Assembly (NCBI RefSeq): GCF_009764685.1
Contig: NZ_VHLM01000071.1
Span: 1 to 58,343, forward strand
DNA length: 58,343 nt
Reading direction: 5' to 3'
Source: Flavobacterium sp. I-STPP5a
GTDB taxonomy: Bacteria > Bacteroidota > Bacteroidia > Flavobacteriales > Flavobacteriaceae
The notes beneath the pieces are model-generated. The model did no database searches. It was not told the origin of the DNA and worked only from the letters and a program-made list of their open reading frames with translations. A program made the translations under genes and the position numbers. Positions 10,527 to 18,727 of this stretch are shown piece by piece; position 1 is the stretch's first letter; every line of letters starts with the position of its first letter.

Positions 10527-11678
10527 ATGAACTACTTTTCATCTGATTTTAAATTAGGAATTCTAGGAGGTGGACAATTAGGCAAAATGCTATTGACCGA
10601 TACTCGAAAGTTTGACATACAAACCTTGGTTTTAGAACCAAATGAAGAATCACCTGCAAGATACAGTTGCAATGCTTTTTACCAAGGAAGTTTAATGGAT
10701 TATGATACCGTTTATCAATTTGGAAAAATGGCAAATCTATTAACTATTGAAATTGAAAATGTAAACTTAGATGCTTTAGACGCACTAGAATCTGAAGGTT
10801 TACCAATATTCCCATCGCCAAAAACATTGCGAATGATTCAGAATAAAGGTCGTCAAAAAGATTTTTATGTCGAAAACAACATTCCAACTTCACCTCATCA
10901 ACGTTTTGTAGATTTAAATGATTTGAGAAAATCATTAGAGAAAGACGAATTAGAATTTCCTTTTGTATGGAAATGTGCTCAATTTGGCTATGATGGAAAC
11001 GGTGTAAAAGTGTGCCGTTCAGCAATAGACTTAGTAAAATTACCAGATGTTGAATGCATCGCTGAACAAATGATTCCGTTCAAAAATGAGTTGGCAGTTA
11101 TTGTTGTTCGCTCTGCTTCGGGCGAAGTAAAAACATATCCAGTGGTTGAAATGGAATTTCATCCCGAGGCCAATCAAGTTGAATATGTAATTTGTCCCGC
11201 ACGAATTGATTCGGAAGTTGCCCAAAAAGCAATCGAAATAGCACTAAAAGTTTCTGAAGCGTTTGATCACGTTGGATTATTAGCTGTAGAAATGTTTCAA
11301 ACCGAAGACGATGAAATTTTAGTCAATGAAGTCGCTCCAAGACCACACAATTCAGGGCATTATTCTATTGAAGCAAGTTACACCTCTCAATTTGAAAATC
11401 ATTTACGCGCCATTTTAGACTTACCTTTAGGAAATACGGATAGCAAAGTCGCCGGAATTATGGTAAATTTGGTTGGCGAAGAAGGTTTTTCGGGTCAAGT
11501 AGTTTACGAAAACATCGAAAAAATAATGGCAATTGATGGCGTTACACCTCACATTTACGGCAAAAGAGAAACAAGACCTTTCCGAAAAATGGGTCATGTT
11601 ACGATTGTGAATGGAAATATGGTTGAAGCGAGGAGAATTGCGGAGGAGGTTAAGAATAGTATTAGAGTGATTTCATAA
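10527..11678 (+). CDS. purK: 5-(carboxyamino)imidazole ribonucleotide synthase
   Basis: A 383-residue ATP-grasp enzyme that makes N5-CAIR from AIR, bicarbonate and ATP in de novo purine synthesis. The N-terminal GILGGGQLGKMLL segment (about 11-24), ATP-grasp core (FPFVWKCAQFGYDGNG) and metal/ATP motif EILVNEVAPRPHNSGH are all present. Length is normal. It is followed by purE after a 134-base repeat-rich spacer on the same strand; together they perform the two-step AIR to CAIR conversion. Confidence 0.95.
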   Translation: MNYFSSDFKLGILGGGQLGKMLLTDTRKFDIQTLVLEPNEESPARYSCNAFYQGSLMDYDTVYQFGKMANLLTIEIENVNLDALDALESEGLPIFPSPKTLRMIQNKGRQKDFYVENNIPTSPHQRFVDLNDLRKSLEKDELEFPFVWKCAQFGYDGNGVKVCRSAIDLVKLPDVECIAEQMIPFKNELAVIVVRSASGEVKTYPVVEMEFHPEANQVEYVICPARIDSEVAQKAIEIALKVSEAFDHVGLLAVEMFQTEDDEILVNEVAPRPHNSGHYSIEASYTSQFENHLRAILDLPLGNTDSKVAGIMVNLVGEEGFSGQVVYENIEKIMAIDGVTPHIYGKRETRPFRKMGHVTIVNGNMVEARRIAEEVKNSIRVIS

Positions 11679-11804
11679 ATTAAAAGATTGAAAAATTGAA
11701 AGATTGAAAAATTGGTTTGCAACAAAATTTAAAATTCCACTCTAAAATCTTTAAATTCTTAAATCTTTAAATCTTTAAATCTTTAAATCTTTAAATCTTT
11801 AAAT
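11679..11804 (+). repeat. Short tandem repeats between purK and purE
   Basis: Five exact back-to-back copies of the octamer AAATCTTT fill 11761-11800, with a degenerate copy before them. Upstream, 11684-11714 holds a roughly 17-base unit with GAAAGATTGAAAAATTG repeated. AAAGATT in the first block is complementary to AATCTTT in the second, so the transcript could fold into a long imperfect hairpin between purK and purE. Confidence 0.85.
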
Positions 11805-11812
11805 AAAAAATA

Positions 11813-12295
11813 ATGAAAGTAGCCATCATAATGGGAAGCATTTCGGATATGCCAGTAATGCAAGAAGCCATCGACATATTAAAAGGATTTGACATCGAAA
11901 CTGAAGTTGATATCGTTTCGGCACACAGAACACCTGAAAAATTATTTGATTTCAGTAAAAATGCCCACAAGCGTGGTATCTCAGTAATTATTGCTGGTGC
12001 TGGTGGCGCGGCGCATTTACCCGGAATGGTTGCTTCTATGTCACCGCTTCCTGTTATTGGCGTTCCTGTAAAATCGAGCAATTCTATTGATGGTTGGGAT
12101 TCGGTTTTGTCAATACTTCAAATGCCTGGTGGCGTTCCAGTAGCAACAGTTGCGCTTAACGGAGCCAAAAATGCCGGAATCCTTGCCGCGCAAATCATCG
12201 GTAGTCACGATCAATGTATGTTAGACAAAATCATTTTTTATAAAGAAGGATTAAAACAAGCTGTTGACAAAGCGGCATCTGAATTAAAAAAATAA
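11813..12295 (+). CDS. purE: N5-carboxyaminoimidazole ribonucleotide mutase
   Basis: A 160-residue class I PurE that converts N5-CAIR to CAIR, using the product of PurK upstream. The nucleotide-binding motif MGSISDMPVM is near the N-terminus, followed by SAHRTPE and the AGAGGAAHLPGMVA loop, all hallmark active-site segments. The presence of purK beside it supports the mutase type over the class II carboxylase type. Confidence 0.96.
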   Translation: MKVAIIMGSISDMPVMQEAIDILKGFDIETEVDIVSAHRTPEKLFDFSKNAHKRGISVIIAGAGGAAHLPGMVASMSPLPVIGVPVKSSNSIDGWDSVLSILQMPGGVPVATVALNGAKNAGILAAQIIGSHDQCMLDKIIFYKEGLKQAVDKAASELKK

Positions 12296-12318
12296 TTATC
12301 TTTAATAAAAAGACAACT

Positions 12319-12546
12319 ATGAATATTCAAACTTCAAAAATTGAGTTAGCCAAAGTTATTTTGGATATTGAAAACCCAAAATTGATTGAAGAAATTATTC
12401 ATTTGATTCAGTCTAAATCTACTTTAACCGAAAAACAAAAGAATGCCATCGATGAAGCCATTTTTTCTTTAGAAAACAAGGAAGGGATTGCTCATGACTT
12501 GGTCATGGAGGAAACAAGAAATCGATATTCGAAATATTTCAAATAG
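12319..12546 (+). CDS. Putative antitoxin of a type II toxin-antitoxin pair
   Basis: A 75-residue hydrophilic helical protein with no recognised DNA-binding motif. It is called an antitoxin because its stop codon overlaps the GTG start of a RelE/ParE-like toxin by one base (TAGTG), the usual coupled arrangement, and because its size and charge fit. Short proteins of this kind, with a helical N-terminus (KIELAKVILDIENPKLIEEI), are often found beside ParE-like toxins in flavobacteria. Alternative: an unrelated small protein. Confidence 0.65.
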   Translation: MNIQTSKIELAKVILDIENPKLIEEIIHLIQSKSTLTEKQKNAIDEAIFSLENKEGIAHDLVMEETRNRYSKYFK

Positions 12547-12833
12547 TGATTGTTATTTGGTCGCCACAAGCTAAAAAAGACTATTGGCAAAACATTGATT
12601 ATCATGAAGTTGAATGGTCATTTCAAGATGTTGTAAATTTTATAGACAAAGTAGACTATACAATTGCCTTATTATTACAGAACAACATTGAATTTATTTC
12701 TACAAATTACAAAAACGTAAACAAAGTTGTAATTACGAAACAAATAACACTTTATTACAAAATAAATACTAATACCATCGAATTACTCCGATTTTGGAAT
12801 ACGTACCAAGATTTAGAAAATTTTAAACTTTAA
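12546..12833 (+). CDS. RelE/ParE-like toxin
   Basis: A 95-residue basic/aromatic protein that resembles the RelE/ParE fold: the start IVIWSPQAKKDYWQNIDYH, central helices, and the C-terminal strand pattern KQITLYYKINTNTIELLRFWNTYQDL. The family either cleaves mRNA on ribosomes or poisons gyrase; the sequence does not tell which. GTG start overlapping the antitoxin stop implies translational coupling. It sits between housekeeping genes purE and the M3 peptidase, a common place for a stray pair. Confidence 0.75.
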   Translation: MIVIWSPQAKKDYWQNIDYHEVEWSFQDVVNFIDKVDYTIALLLQNNIEFISTNYKNVNKVVITKQITLYYKINTNTIELLRFWNTYQDLENFKL

Positions 12834-12873
12834 AACGTAAGGACAGTTCCGACTTGTCCCTTCAAATAAAATT

Positions 12874-14898
12874 ATGAAAACACTAACCTCAACATTCAAT
12901 ACCAAACACAATACAGCCCCATTTTCGGCAATAAAACTAGAAGATTACAAACCTGCTTTTATTGAAAACATCGCTGCCGCAAAAGCTGAAATTGATGCCA
13001 TCATTACAAATTCTGATACACCAACGTTTGAAAACACGATTATTACTTTAGATTTTGCTGGTGAACAATTGGATAGATTATCTTCGATTTTCTTCAATTT
13101 GAATTCGGCTGAAACTTGTGACGAAATGCAAAAAATCGCTCAAGAGGTTTCTCCGTTGTTGACCGAATTTAGTAATGATATTGCTTTAAACGAAGATTTA
13201 TTCAAACGAGTTAAAGCCGTTTATGATCAAAAAGATTCGTTGACATTAACCACGGAGCAAGCCACTTTATTAGACAAAAAATTCAAAGGATTTTCTAGAA
13301 ATGGAGCTTTGTTGAATGAAATAGACAAGTTAAAATTACGTGAAATCGATACCGAATTAGCTAAAATCAAATTAACGTACGGCGAAAATGTTTTGGCTGA
13401 AACCAATAATTATCAATTGCATATTACTAACGAAGATGATTTAAAAGGCTTACCGGATGGTGCCAAAGAAATGGCCGCAAGTTTGGCAAAATCAAAAGAA
13501 TTGGAAGGTTGGGTTTTCACTCTTGATTTCCCGAGTTACTTGCCTTTTGTAACCTATGTTGACAATCGTGAATTACGAAAAGAAATTGCCATTGCTGCCG
13601 GAAAAAAATCATTTCAAGACAACGAATTCGACAATAAAGAGAACGTAAAACGTATTGTTGAATTACGTCATAAACGCGCTAATTTATTGGGATACAAATC
13701 ACATTCTGATTTTGTTTTAGAAGAACGAATGGCTCAAAATCCTGAAAAAGTGCTGTCTTTTTTAAATGATTTGTTAGAAAAAGCAAAACCAGCAGCCCAA
13801 AAAGAATTTGCTCAATTAACCGCTTTCGCAAAAGAATTAGACGGAATTGATCAATTAGAAAAATGGGATGGCGCTTACTATTCAGAAAAATTAAAACAAA
13901 AATTATTCAACTTTGATGATGAGATTTTAAAACCTTATTTCAAATTGGAAAATGTTTTAAATGGAGCTTTCACTATTGCTGAAAAACTATTCGGAATTAC
14001 TTTTAAAGAAGTTTTTGATATTGACAAATACCACGAAGATGTTCAAACTTTTGAAGTGTTGGATTTTGAAGGACAATTAGTTGCTGTTTTCTACGCTGAT
14101 TTTTTTCCAAGAAAAGGAAAACGTAATGGCGCTTGGATGACATCATATAAATCGCAAGCTGTGAAAAATTTAATTAATGAAAGACCACACGTTTCTATCG
14201 TTTGTAATTTCACACCGCCAACAGAGACTAAACCATCTTTATTAACTTTCAATGAAGTAACGACCTTATTCCACGAATTCGGTCATGCGTTACATGGAAT
14301 GTTAGCCAATACGACTTATCCGAGTTTGTCTGGAACTTCGGTTTATTGGGATTTTGTAGAATTGCCAAGTCAAGTGATGGAAAACTGGTGTTACGAACCG
14401 GAAGCATTGGCTTTGTTTGCAAAACATTATGAAACGGGTGAAGTTATCCCTCAAGAATACGTAGAAAAAATCAAAGAAAGTGCGAGTTTCTTAGAAGGCA
14501 TGGCAACTTTGAGACAGATCAGTTTTGGGCTTTTAGATATGACCTATCATGGGAAATCGCAAGCGATTGAAGATGTAAAAGCTTTTGAAAAACAAGCAAT
14601 GGCAGGCACTAGTTTGTATCCTGATGTTGCTGAGAATTGCATGAGCACCTCGTTTTCACATATTTTTCAAGGCGGTTATTCCTCAGGATATTACAGTTAC
14701 AAATGGGCCGAAGTTCTAGATGCTGATGCTTTTGCTTATTTTCAGGAAAAAGGAATTTTCAATAAAGAAGTTGCTACAAAATTCAAAGACAACGTACTTT
14801 CAAAAGGTGGCACCGAATTACCGATGGAATTGTACAAACGTTTTAGAGGTCAGGAACCAAAAGCAGATGCGTTGTTGAAGCGTGCTGGGTTGCTATAG
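12874..14898 (+). CDS. dcp: M3 family metallopeptidase (dipeptidyl carboxypeptidase-like)
   Basis: A 674-residue zinc peptidase, no signal peptide, so probably cytoplasmic, breaking down short peptides. The zinc motif HEFGH is at residues 467-471 in the context TLFHEFGHALHGM, with the third ligand region downstream (WDFVELPSQ). Length and the YSSGYYSYKWAEVLDADAF C-terminal motif fit the Dcp/oligopeptidase A branch. The exact specificity (dipeptidyl carboxypeptidase or oligopeptidase) is inferred. A terminator follows it. Confidence 0.92.
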   Translation: MKTLTSTFNTKHNTAPFSAIKLEDYKPAFIENIAAAKAEIDAIITNSDTPTFENTIITLDFAGEQLDRLSSIFFNLNSAETCDEMQKIAQEVSPLLTEFSNDIALNEDLFKRVKAVYDQKDSLTLTTEQATLLDKKFKGFSRNGALLNEIDKLKLREIDTELAKIKLTYGENVLAETNNYQLHITNEDDLKGLPDGAKEMAASLAKSKELEGWVFTLDFPSYLPFVTYVDNRELRKEIAIAAGKKSFQDNEFDNKENVKRIVELRHKRANLLGYKSHSDFVLEERMAQNPEKVLSFLNDLLEKAKPAAQKEFAQLTAFAKELDGIDQLEKWDGAYYSEKLKQKLFNFDDEILKPYFKLENVLNGAFTIAEKLFGITFKEVFDIDKYHEDVQTFEVLDFEGQLVAVFYADFFPRKGKRNGAWMTSYKSQAVKNLINERPHVSIVCNFTPPTETKPSLLTFNEVTTLFHEFGHALHGMLANTTYPSLSGTSVYWDFVELPSQVMENWCYEPEALALFAKHYETGEVIPQEYVEKIKESASFLEGMATLRQISFGLLDMTYHGKSQAIEDVKAFEKQAMAGTSLYPDVAENCMSTSFSHIFQGGYSSGYYSYKWAEVLDADAFAYFQEKGIFNKEVATKFKDNVLSKGGTELPMELYKRFRGQEPKADALLKRAGLL

Positions 14899-14932
14899 TT
14901 CAATGTTAAAACACATAGTAAGTTATAAAAGG

Positions 14933-14963
14933 AAGTCGAGGTAGTAATATCTCGACTTTTTTT
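14933..14963 (+). terminator. Intrinsic terminator after the M3 peptidase gene
   Basis: Stem AGTCGAG (14934-14940) with CTCGACT (14951-14957), ten-base loop, followed by a T tract. It lies 35 bases after the stop codon. Confidence 0.85.
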
Positions 14964-14973
14964 AATTGGTTTT

Positions 14974-15066
14974 GCGTTAGGGATTGCAGTGAAAAGCCCA
15001 CAGCAAGGAGGAACGACGCAGCGAGGACTTGCAACGAAAAGCCCGACCTGAAAGGGAACGCCCAAA
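14974..15066 (+). repeat. Dispersed intergenic repeat, copy A
   Basis: A GC-richer block that runs from GCGTTAGGGATTGCAGTG to GAACGCCCAAA and contains two AAAAGCCC segments and AGGACTTGCAACG. Read on the other strand it matches copy C (42348-42500) in GTCGGGCT-TCCG/TCG-TTGCAAGTCCTC and in the ATCCCT-ACGC end. It follows a terminator and precedes the gbsR operator. Confidence 0.75.
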
Positions 15067-15075
15067 AGGAAAATA

Positions 15076-15099
15076 AACTTTCATTTTTTATTGAAAGTT
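15076..15099 (+). promoter_or_regulatory. Inverted-repeat operator upstream of the GbsR-type regulator
   Basis: AACTTTCA, eight-base T-rich spacer, TGAAAGTT: a perfect 8+8 inverted repeat. The same half-sites with the same spacing recur at 15787-15810 ahead of the next operon. Its right half overlaps TTG at 15091-15093, a candidate -33 element that is 19 bases before TATCTTTA at 15113-15120. Binding here should block the promoter, which suggests autoregulation. Confidence 0.7.
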
Positions 15100-15184
15100 C
15101 AAAAACATTAATTATCTTTACACTATGACAATGAGCATTTATGCGATTTGCATTTGACCGTTTGAAAAACAATAAAATCCACAA

Positions 15185-15688
15185 ATGAAATTCAAAGAAG
15201 TAAAAAATAAATTCGTTCAAACTTGGGGTGCATTAGGCAGTCAATGGGGAATTAACAAAACCATGGCCCAAATTCACGCGCTTTTAATGGTTTCACACGA
15301 AGCCGTTTCGATGGAAGACATTATGGAGGAATTGCAAATTTCTCGCGGCAATGCATCAATGAATTTACGTGCCTTGATGGATTGGGGAATTGTTTACAAA
15401 GAATACAAAGCGGGCGAACGACGCGAATTTTTTACAGCTGAAAAAGATTTAGACGAACTGGCTGTGAAAATTGCGAGAGAACGAAGCAAACGCGAAATCA
15501 AACCTGCGTTGAAGGTTTTAAAAGAAGTTTCTTCCATAACAGCAGACAATACTGCCGCCGAAAAACATTTTGTAGATCAAACTACTAAATTGTATGATTT
15601 TGTTCTAAAAGCAGATAATGTTTTAGACAAAATGACCGAGTATAAAGACAATTGGCTAGCAAAATTGGTTGTTAAAATAATGAAATAG
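15185..15688 (+). CDS. GbsR/MarR-type transcriptional regulator
   Basis: A 167-residue winged helix-turn-helix protein. The DNA-binding domain is at about 20-90 (AQIHALLMVSHEAVSMEDIMEELQISRGNASMNLRALMDWGIV, broken here as a description of residues 28-70 in family context), followed by the charged wing YKAGERREFFTAE and a helical dimerisation tail. GbsR family members sense small ligands and act as repressors in other bacteria. Matching inverted repeats lie before this gene and before the next operon, so it very probably controls both. The ligand is unknown. Confidence 0.85.
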   Translation: MKFKEVKNKFVQTWGALGSQWGINKTMAQIHALLMVSHEAVSMEDIMEELQISRGNASMNLRALMDWGIVYKEYKAGERREFFTAEKDLDELAVKIARERSKREIKPALKVLKEVSSITADNTAAEKHFVDQTTKLYDFVLKADNVLDKMTEYKDNWLAKLVVKIMK

Positions 15689-15785
15689 TTTTTTAAACAT
15701 TGTAAAAATAACATCGCAAAAACTATTCAATGAGACCACTAAAAAACAATAACAAAGAACAAATCAAATAAAAAAAATTTAATTG

Positions 15786-15811
15786 AAACTTTCATTTTTT
15801 TCTGAAAGTTT
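15786..15811 (+). promoter_or_regulatory. Second copy of the operator, before the DUF2071 operon
   Basis: AAACTTTCA (15786-15794), eight-base spacer, TGAAAGTTT (15803-15811): a perfect 9+9 inverted repeat with the same core and spacing as 15076-15099. It lies 20 bases before the chosen DUF2071 start and overlaps the longer open frame, which argues against that longer start. Confidence 0.7.
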
Positions 15812-15830
15812 AAAAATAAAACTAAAAATT

Positions 15831-16541
15831 ATGAGCTTCTTAACCGCAGAATGGAATGATTTAGCAATGTTCAATTACGAAATCGATCCGAAAATTTTAG
15901 AAAGTTATGTTCCAAAAGGAACTGAACTCGATTTATGGAACGGCAAATGCTACATCAGTTTAATCGGCTTTATGTTTGAAAACGTGAAAGTACTAGGAAT
16001 TAAAGTTCCGTTTCATGTCAATTTTGAGGAGGTCAATTTACGCTTTTATGTAAAAAGATTCGAAAATGGAATTTGGAAACGCGGTGTTGTTTTCGTTAAA
16101 GAAATTGTTCCAAAGCACGCTATTACAATTGTTGCCAATACCTTATACAACGAGCATTACCAAACCTTGAAAATGCGTCATTCAAGAACTGAAAACGAAA
16201 CTTCAAAAACTTTTCAATATGAATGGTTCAAGGATGCAAAATGGAATTCCATCTCCATGACAACAGAAAAAAATCCGATTCCGATTGAAGTTAATTCAGA
16301 AGCCGAGTTTATTACTGAACATTATTTTGGGTACACCAACTACAATAAAGAAAAATCAATTGAATATGCTGTTTCGCACCCAAGATGGGAACAACTAAAA
16401 GTAATTGAATCGAAAATTGACGTTGATTTTGAGAGTATTTACGGCAAGGATTTTAAATTTTTACAAGACCTAAAACCTACCTCTGAATTTCTTGCAATTG
16501 GTTCAAAAATAACGATTGAAGGTAAAAAAACGATACGATGA
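15831..16541 (+). CDS. DUF2071 (YqjF-like) protein
   Basis: A 236-residue protein of the DUF2071/YqjF family, which shares a fold with acetoacetate decarboxylase-like proteins. Family-type segments include SFLTAEWNDLAMFNYEID at the start, LIGFMFENVKVLG and NLRFYVKR. The start at 15831 is used because the operator lies in the upstream in-frame extension (from 15783). It is the first gene of a cluster whose members overlap by 1-4 bases. No enzymatic function is established; in other bacteria members occur near thiol and redox proteins. Confidence 0.85.
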   Translation: MSFLTAEWNDLAMFNYEIDPKILESYVPKGTELDLWNGKCYISLIGFMFENVKVLGIKVPFHVNFEEVNLRFYVKRFENGIWKRGVVFVKEIVPKHAITIVANTLYNEHYQTLKMRHSRTENETSKTFQYEWFKDAKWNSISMTTEKNPIPIEVNSEAEFITEHYFGYTNYNKEKSIEYAVSHPRWEQLKVIESKIDVDFESIYGKDFKFLQDLKPTSEFLAIGSKITIEGKKTIR

Positions 16542-17361
16542 AAACCTTAACTAACCAAACCTTATTATATGACGAAGATTGTCCGCTTTGTCGCGTGTAT
16601 ACTTCTGGATTTATAAAAGCTGGAATGTTGGACGAAAATGGCAAGAAACCATACTGTCAATTATCAGATGAGGAACAAAACTTTATTGATGTCCAACGCG
16701 CCTCAAACGAAATCGCATTAGTTAATAACGAAAACAAAACTGTAATTTATGGAATTGACAGTTTGCTAAAAGTAATCGGATTTTCATTTCCGTGGATGGA
16801 GACAATCGGAAATCTAAAACCAATAAAGTTTTTTCTGAAAAATTATATTCCTTCATTTCTTATAATCGTAAAATAATCATTCCGAGTAAGAGTAATAAAG
16901 AAATCAAGTTGCAATGTATTCCTGATTTTAATTATCAGTATCGAATTTTGTACAATTTGTTTGCAACGACAATTACAACATTTGTCTTGTATAATTTTTC
17001 AGATTCTATTAGCATTTTACCGAATTCTACTATTACAAGAGAACTTATTCTTGTATTTGGTCAAATAGTTTTTCAAAGTTTATTTTTGATAAAATTTGAC
17101 AAGAAAACAATCTTGAATTACATTGGAAACTTAATGACTGTTTCGTTAATGGGCTCTTTATTATTACTTCCTATATTGATTCTGAATTTAATTTTTAATG
17201 TCTCAGATTCATTAACTTTAGGTTGGTTTGGAATAACAGTTTTACTAATGTTTGTAGAACATTCACGAAGAATCAAATTATTGGAATTGCCTTTTTATTT
17301 ATCAATAACTTGGGTTATTTATCGAATAATTGCCTTGGTAATCATATTAAATTTAAACTAA
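16538..17361 (+). pseudogene. DCC-type thiol-disulfide protein with membrane domain, frameshifted
   Basis: The first frame (16538-16876) begins with the DCC signature LLYDEDCPLCRVYTSGF (C15, C18), as in DUF393/thioredoxin-like proteins, and then ends early. The second frame (to 17361) continues with KLYSFISYNRKIIIPS and four or five hydrophobic segments. The frames join at the A5 run at 16838-16842: one more A gives KFFLKKLYSFISYNRK and a single 274-residue gene. Its start overlaps the DUF2071 stop (ATGA) and its end overlaps the next ATG (TAATG), so the intact gene was a link in the operon. True mutation and sequencing error cannot be told apart. Confidence 0.85.
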
Positions 17362-18272
17362 TGAAAAAGTTAATAATTGCAGCAGGAACAGGTTTTTTAG
17401 GTCAGGTTTTAGTAACACATTTTAAAGATAAATTTGATCAAATTGTAATTCTAACTCGAGGAAAATCTACAAGTATTGATTCCATAAAATATGTGAATTG
17501 GGATGCCAAAACGCTTTCTGGTTGGGAAAATGAATTAGAAAACGCTTCCGTTTTAATAAATCTTACAGGAAAATCTGTCGATTGCAGATATACCGCAGCC
17601 AACAAAAAAGAGATTTACGATTCTAGAATTGACAGCACAAAAATATTGAATGAAGCGGTTTTAAATTGTAAAAATCCACCAAAACATTGGCTAAATTCAT
17701 CAACATCCACAATTTATAGATTTTCATTAGATAAACAAATGGATGAAGTTACTGGTGAAACTGGCGACGATTTCTCGATGAACATCGCAAAAAGTTGGGA
17801 GAAAGTATTTTTTGAAACAGAAACTCCAAAAACTTTGAAAACTGCTTTACGAACTTCGATAGTTTTAGGAAAAAATGGCGGCGCTTTTGTTCCGATAAAA
17901 ATGCTTGCGCAATTTGGACTTGGTGGAAAACAAGGAAAAGGAAATCAATTTATTAGTTGGATTCATGAAAAAGATTTTGCAAGAGCAATTGAATTTGTTG
18001 TCGAAAAAGAGCTAGTAGGAGTTGTAAACATTGTTTCTCCAAAACCAAGCACTAATTCTGACTTCATGACAACTCTTAGAAAAACAATTGAAATACCATT
18101 TGGCATACCAACAAATAAATTATTGCTAGAAATCGGATCTTTTTTCATCAGAACGGAAACAGAATTAGTTTTAAAAAGTCGCAATGTAATTCCGAGAAGC
18201 TTACAGGAAAATGGTTTTACATTTGAATATGAAACTTTAGAAAAAACATTTAAAAACTTAACCGAAAAATGA
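17361..18272 (+). CDS. TIGR01777-type NAD-dependent epimerase/dehydratase
   Basis: A 303-residue extended SDR protein (YfcH/SDR39U1-like). The dinucleotide-binding glycine motif is AAGTGFLGQ at residues 6-14, and the family segment NLTGKSVDCRYTAANKKEI follows at about 73-91. The substrate is unknown. The start at 17361 is chosen because its ATG overlaps the upstream stop by one base (TAATG); the open frame extends upstream only through the previous gene. Its stop region overlaps the next ATG. Confidence 0.88.
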   Translation: MKKLIIAAGTGFLGQVLVTHFKDKFDQIVILTRGKSTSIDSIKYVNWDAKTLSGWENELENASVLINLTGKSVDCRYTAANKKEIYDSRIDSTKILNEAVLNCKNPPKHWLNSSTSTIYRFSLDKQMDEVTGETGDDFSMNIAKSWEKVFFETETPKTLKTALRTSIVLGKNGGAFVPIKMLAQFGLGGKQGKGNQFISWIHEKDFARAIEFVVEKELVGVVNIVSPKPSTNSDFMTTLRKTIEIPFGIPTNKLLLEIGSFFIRTETELVLKSRNVIPRSLQENGFTFEYETLEKTFKNLTEK

Positions 18273-18727
18273 CAACCATACAACTAACAACCAAAATAAA
18301 CGCACCAATTGAAATCATTTTCGATTTATCAAGAAACATTGATGTCCATCAACAATCCACTGCAAAATCAAATGAAACCGCTATTGATGGAATAACTTCG
18401 GGTTTAATCAATTTAAACGAAACCGTAACCTGGCGTGGCAAACATTTTGGCGTTTATCTGAAACATAAAAGTTTAATATCAGCAATGGAAATTCCAACCT
18501 ACTTTGTGGATGAAATGCTCGAAGGAAAGTTTAAATCTTTTAAACATCAGCATACTTTCATTCAAAAAAACGGATTTGTGATCATGGAAGATAAAATTCA
18601 ATACGAAACACCATATGGTATTTTTGGAAAACTTTTTGACCTGTTATTATTAAAAAACCATTTAAGCACGTTCATTGCTGAAAGGAATTCTTTTATCAAA
18701 AAACTAGCTGAAAACCATCAAAAATAA
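18269..18727 (+). CDS. SRPBCC (START-like) family protein
   Basis: A 152-residue ligand-binding-fold protein. The N-terminal TTKINAPIEIIFDLSRNIDVHQ and the central VTWRGKHFGVYLKHKSLI pattern are typical of the SRPBCC group often found next to TIGR01777 proteins. Such proteins bind hydrophobic ligands. It starts within ATGA overlapping the epimerase stop and is the last gene of the cluster. Its 3' end overlaps the convergent UbiA-like gene by 24 bases, and no terminator is visible. Confidence 0.82.
   Translation: MTTIQLTTKINAPIEIIFDLSRNIDVHQQSTAKSNETAIDGITSGLINLNETVTWRGKHFGVYLKHKSLISAMEIPTYFVDEMLEGKFKSFKHQHTFIQKNGFVIMEDKIQYETPYGIFGKLFDLLLLKNHLSTFIAERNSFIKKLAENHQK

Noticed and set aside
12838..12866. 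Terminator between the toxin gene and the M3 peptidase gene
   Set aside because: GGACA and TGTCC can pair, but the stem is five bases and has no T tract.
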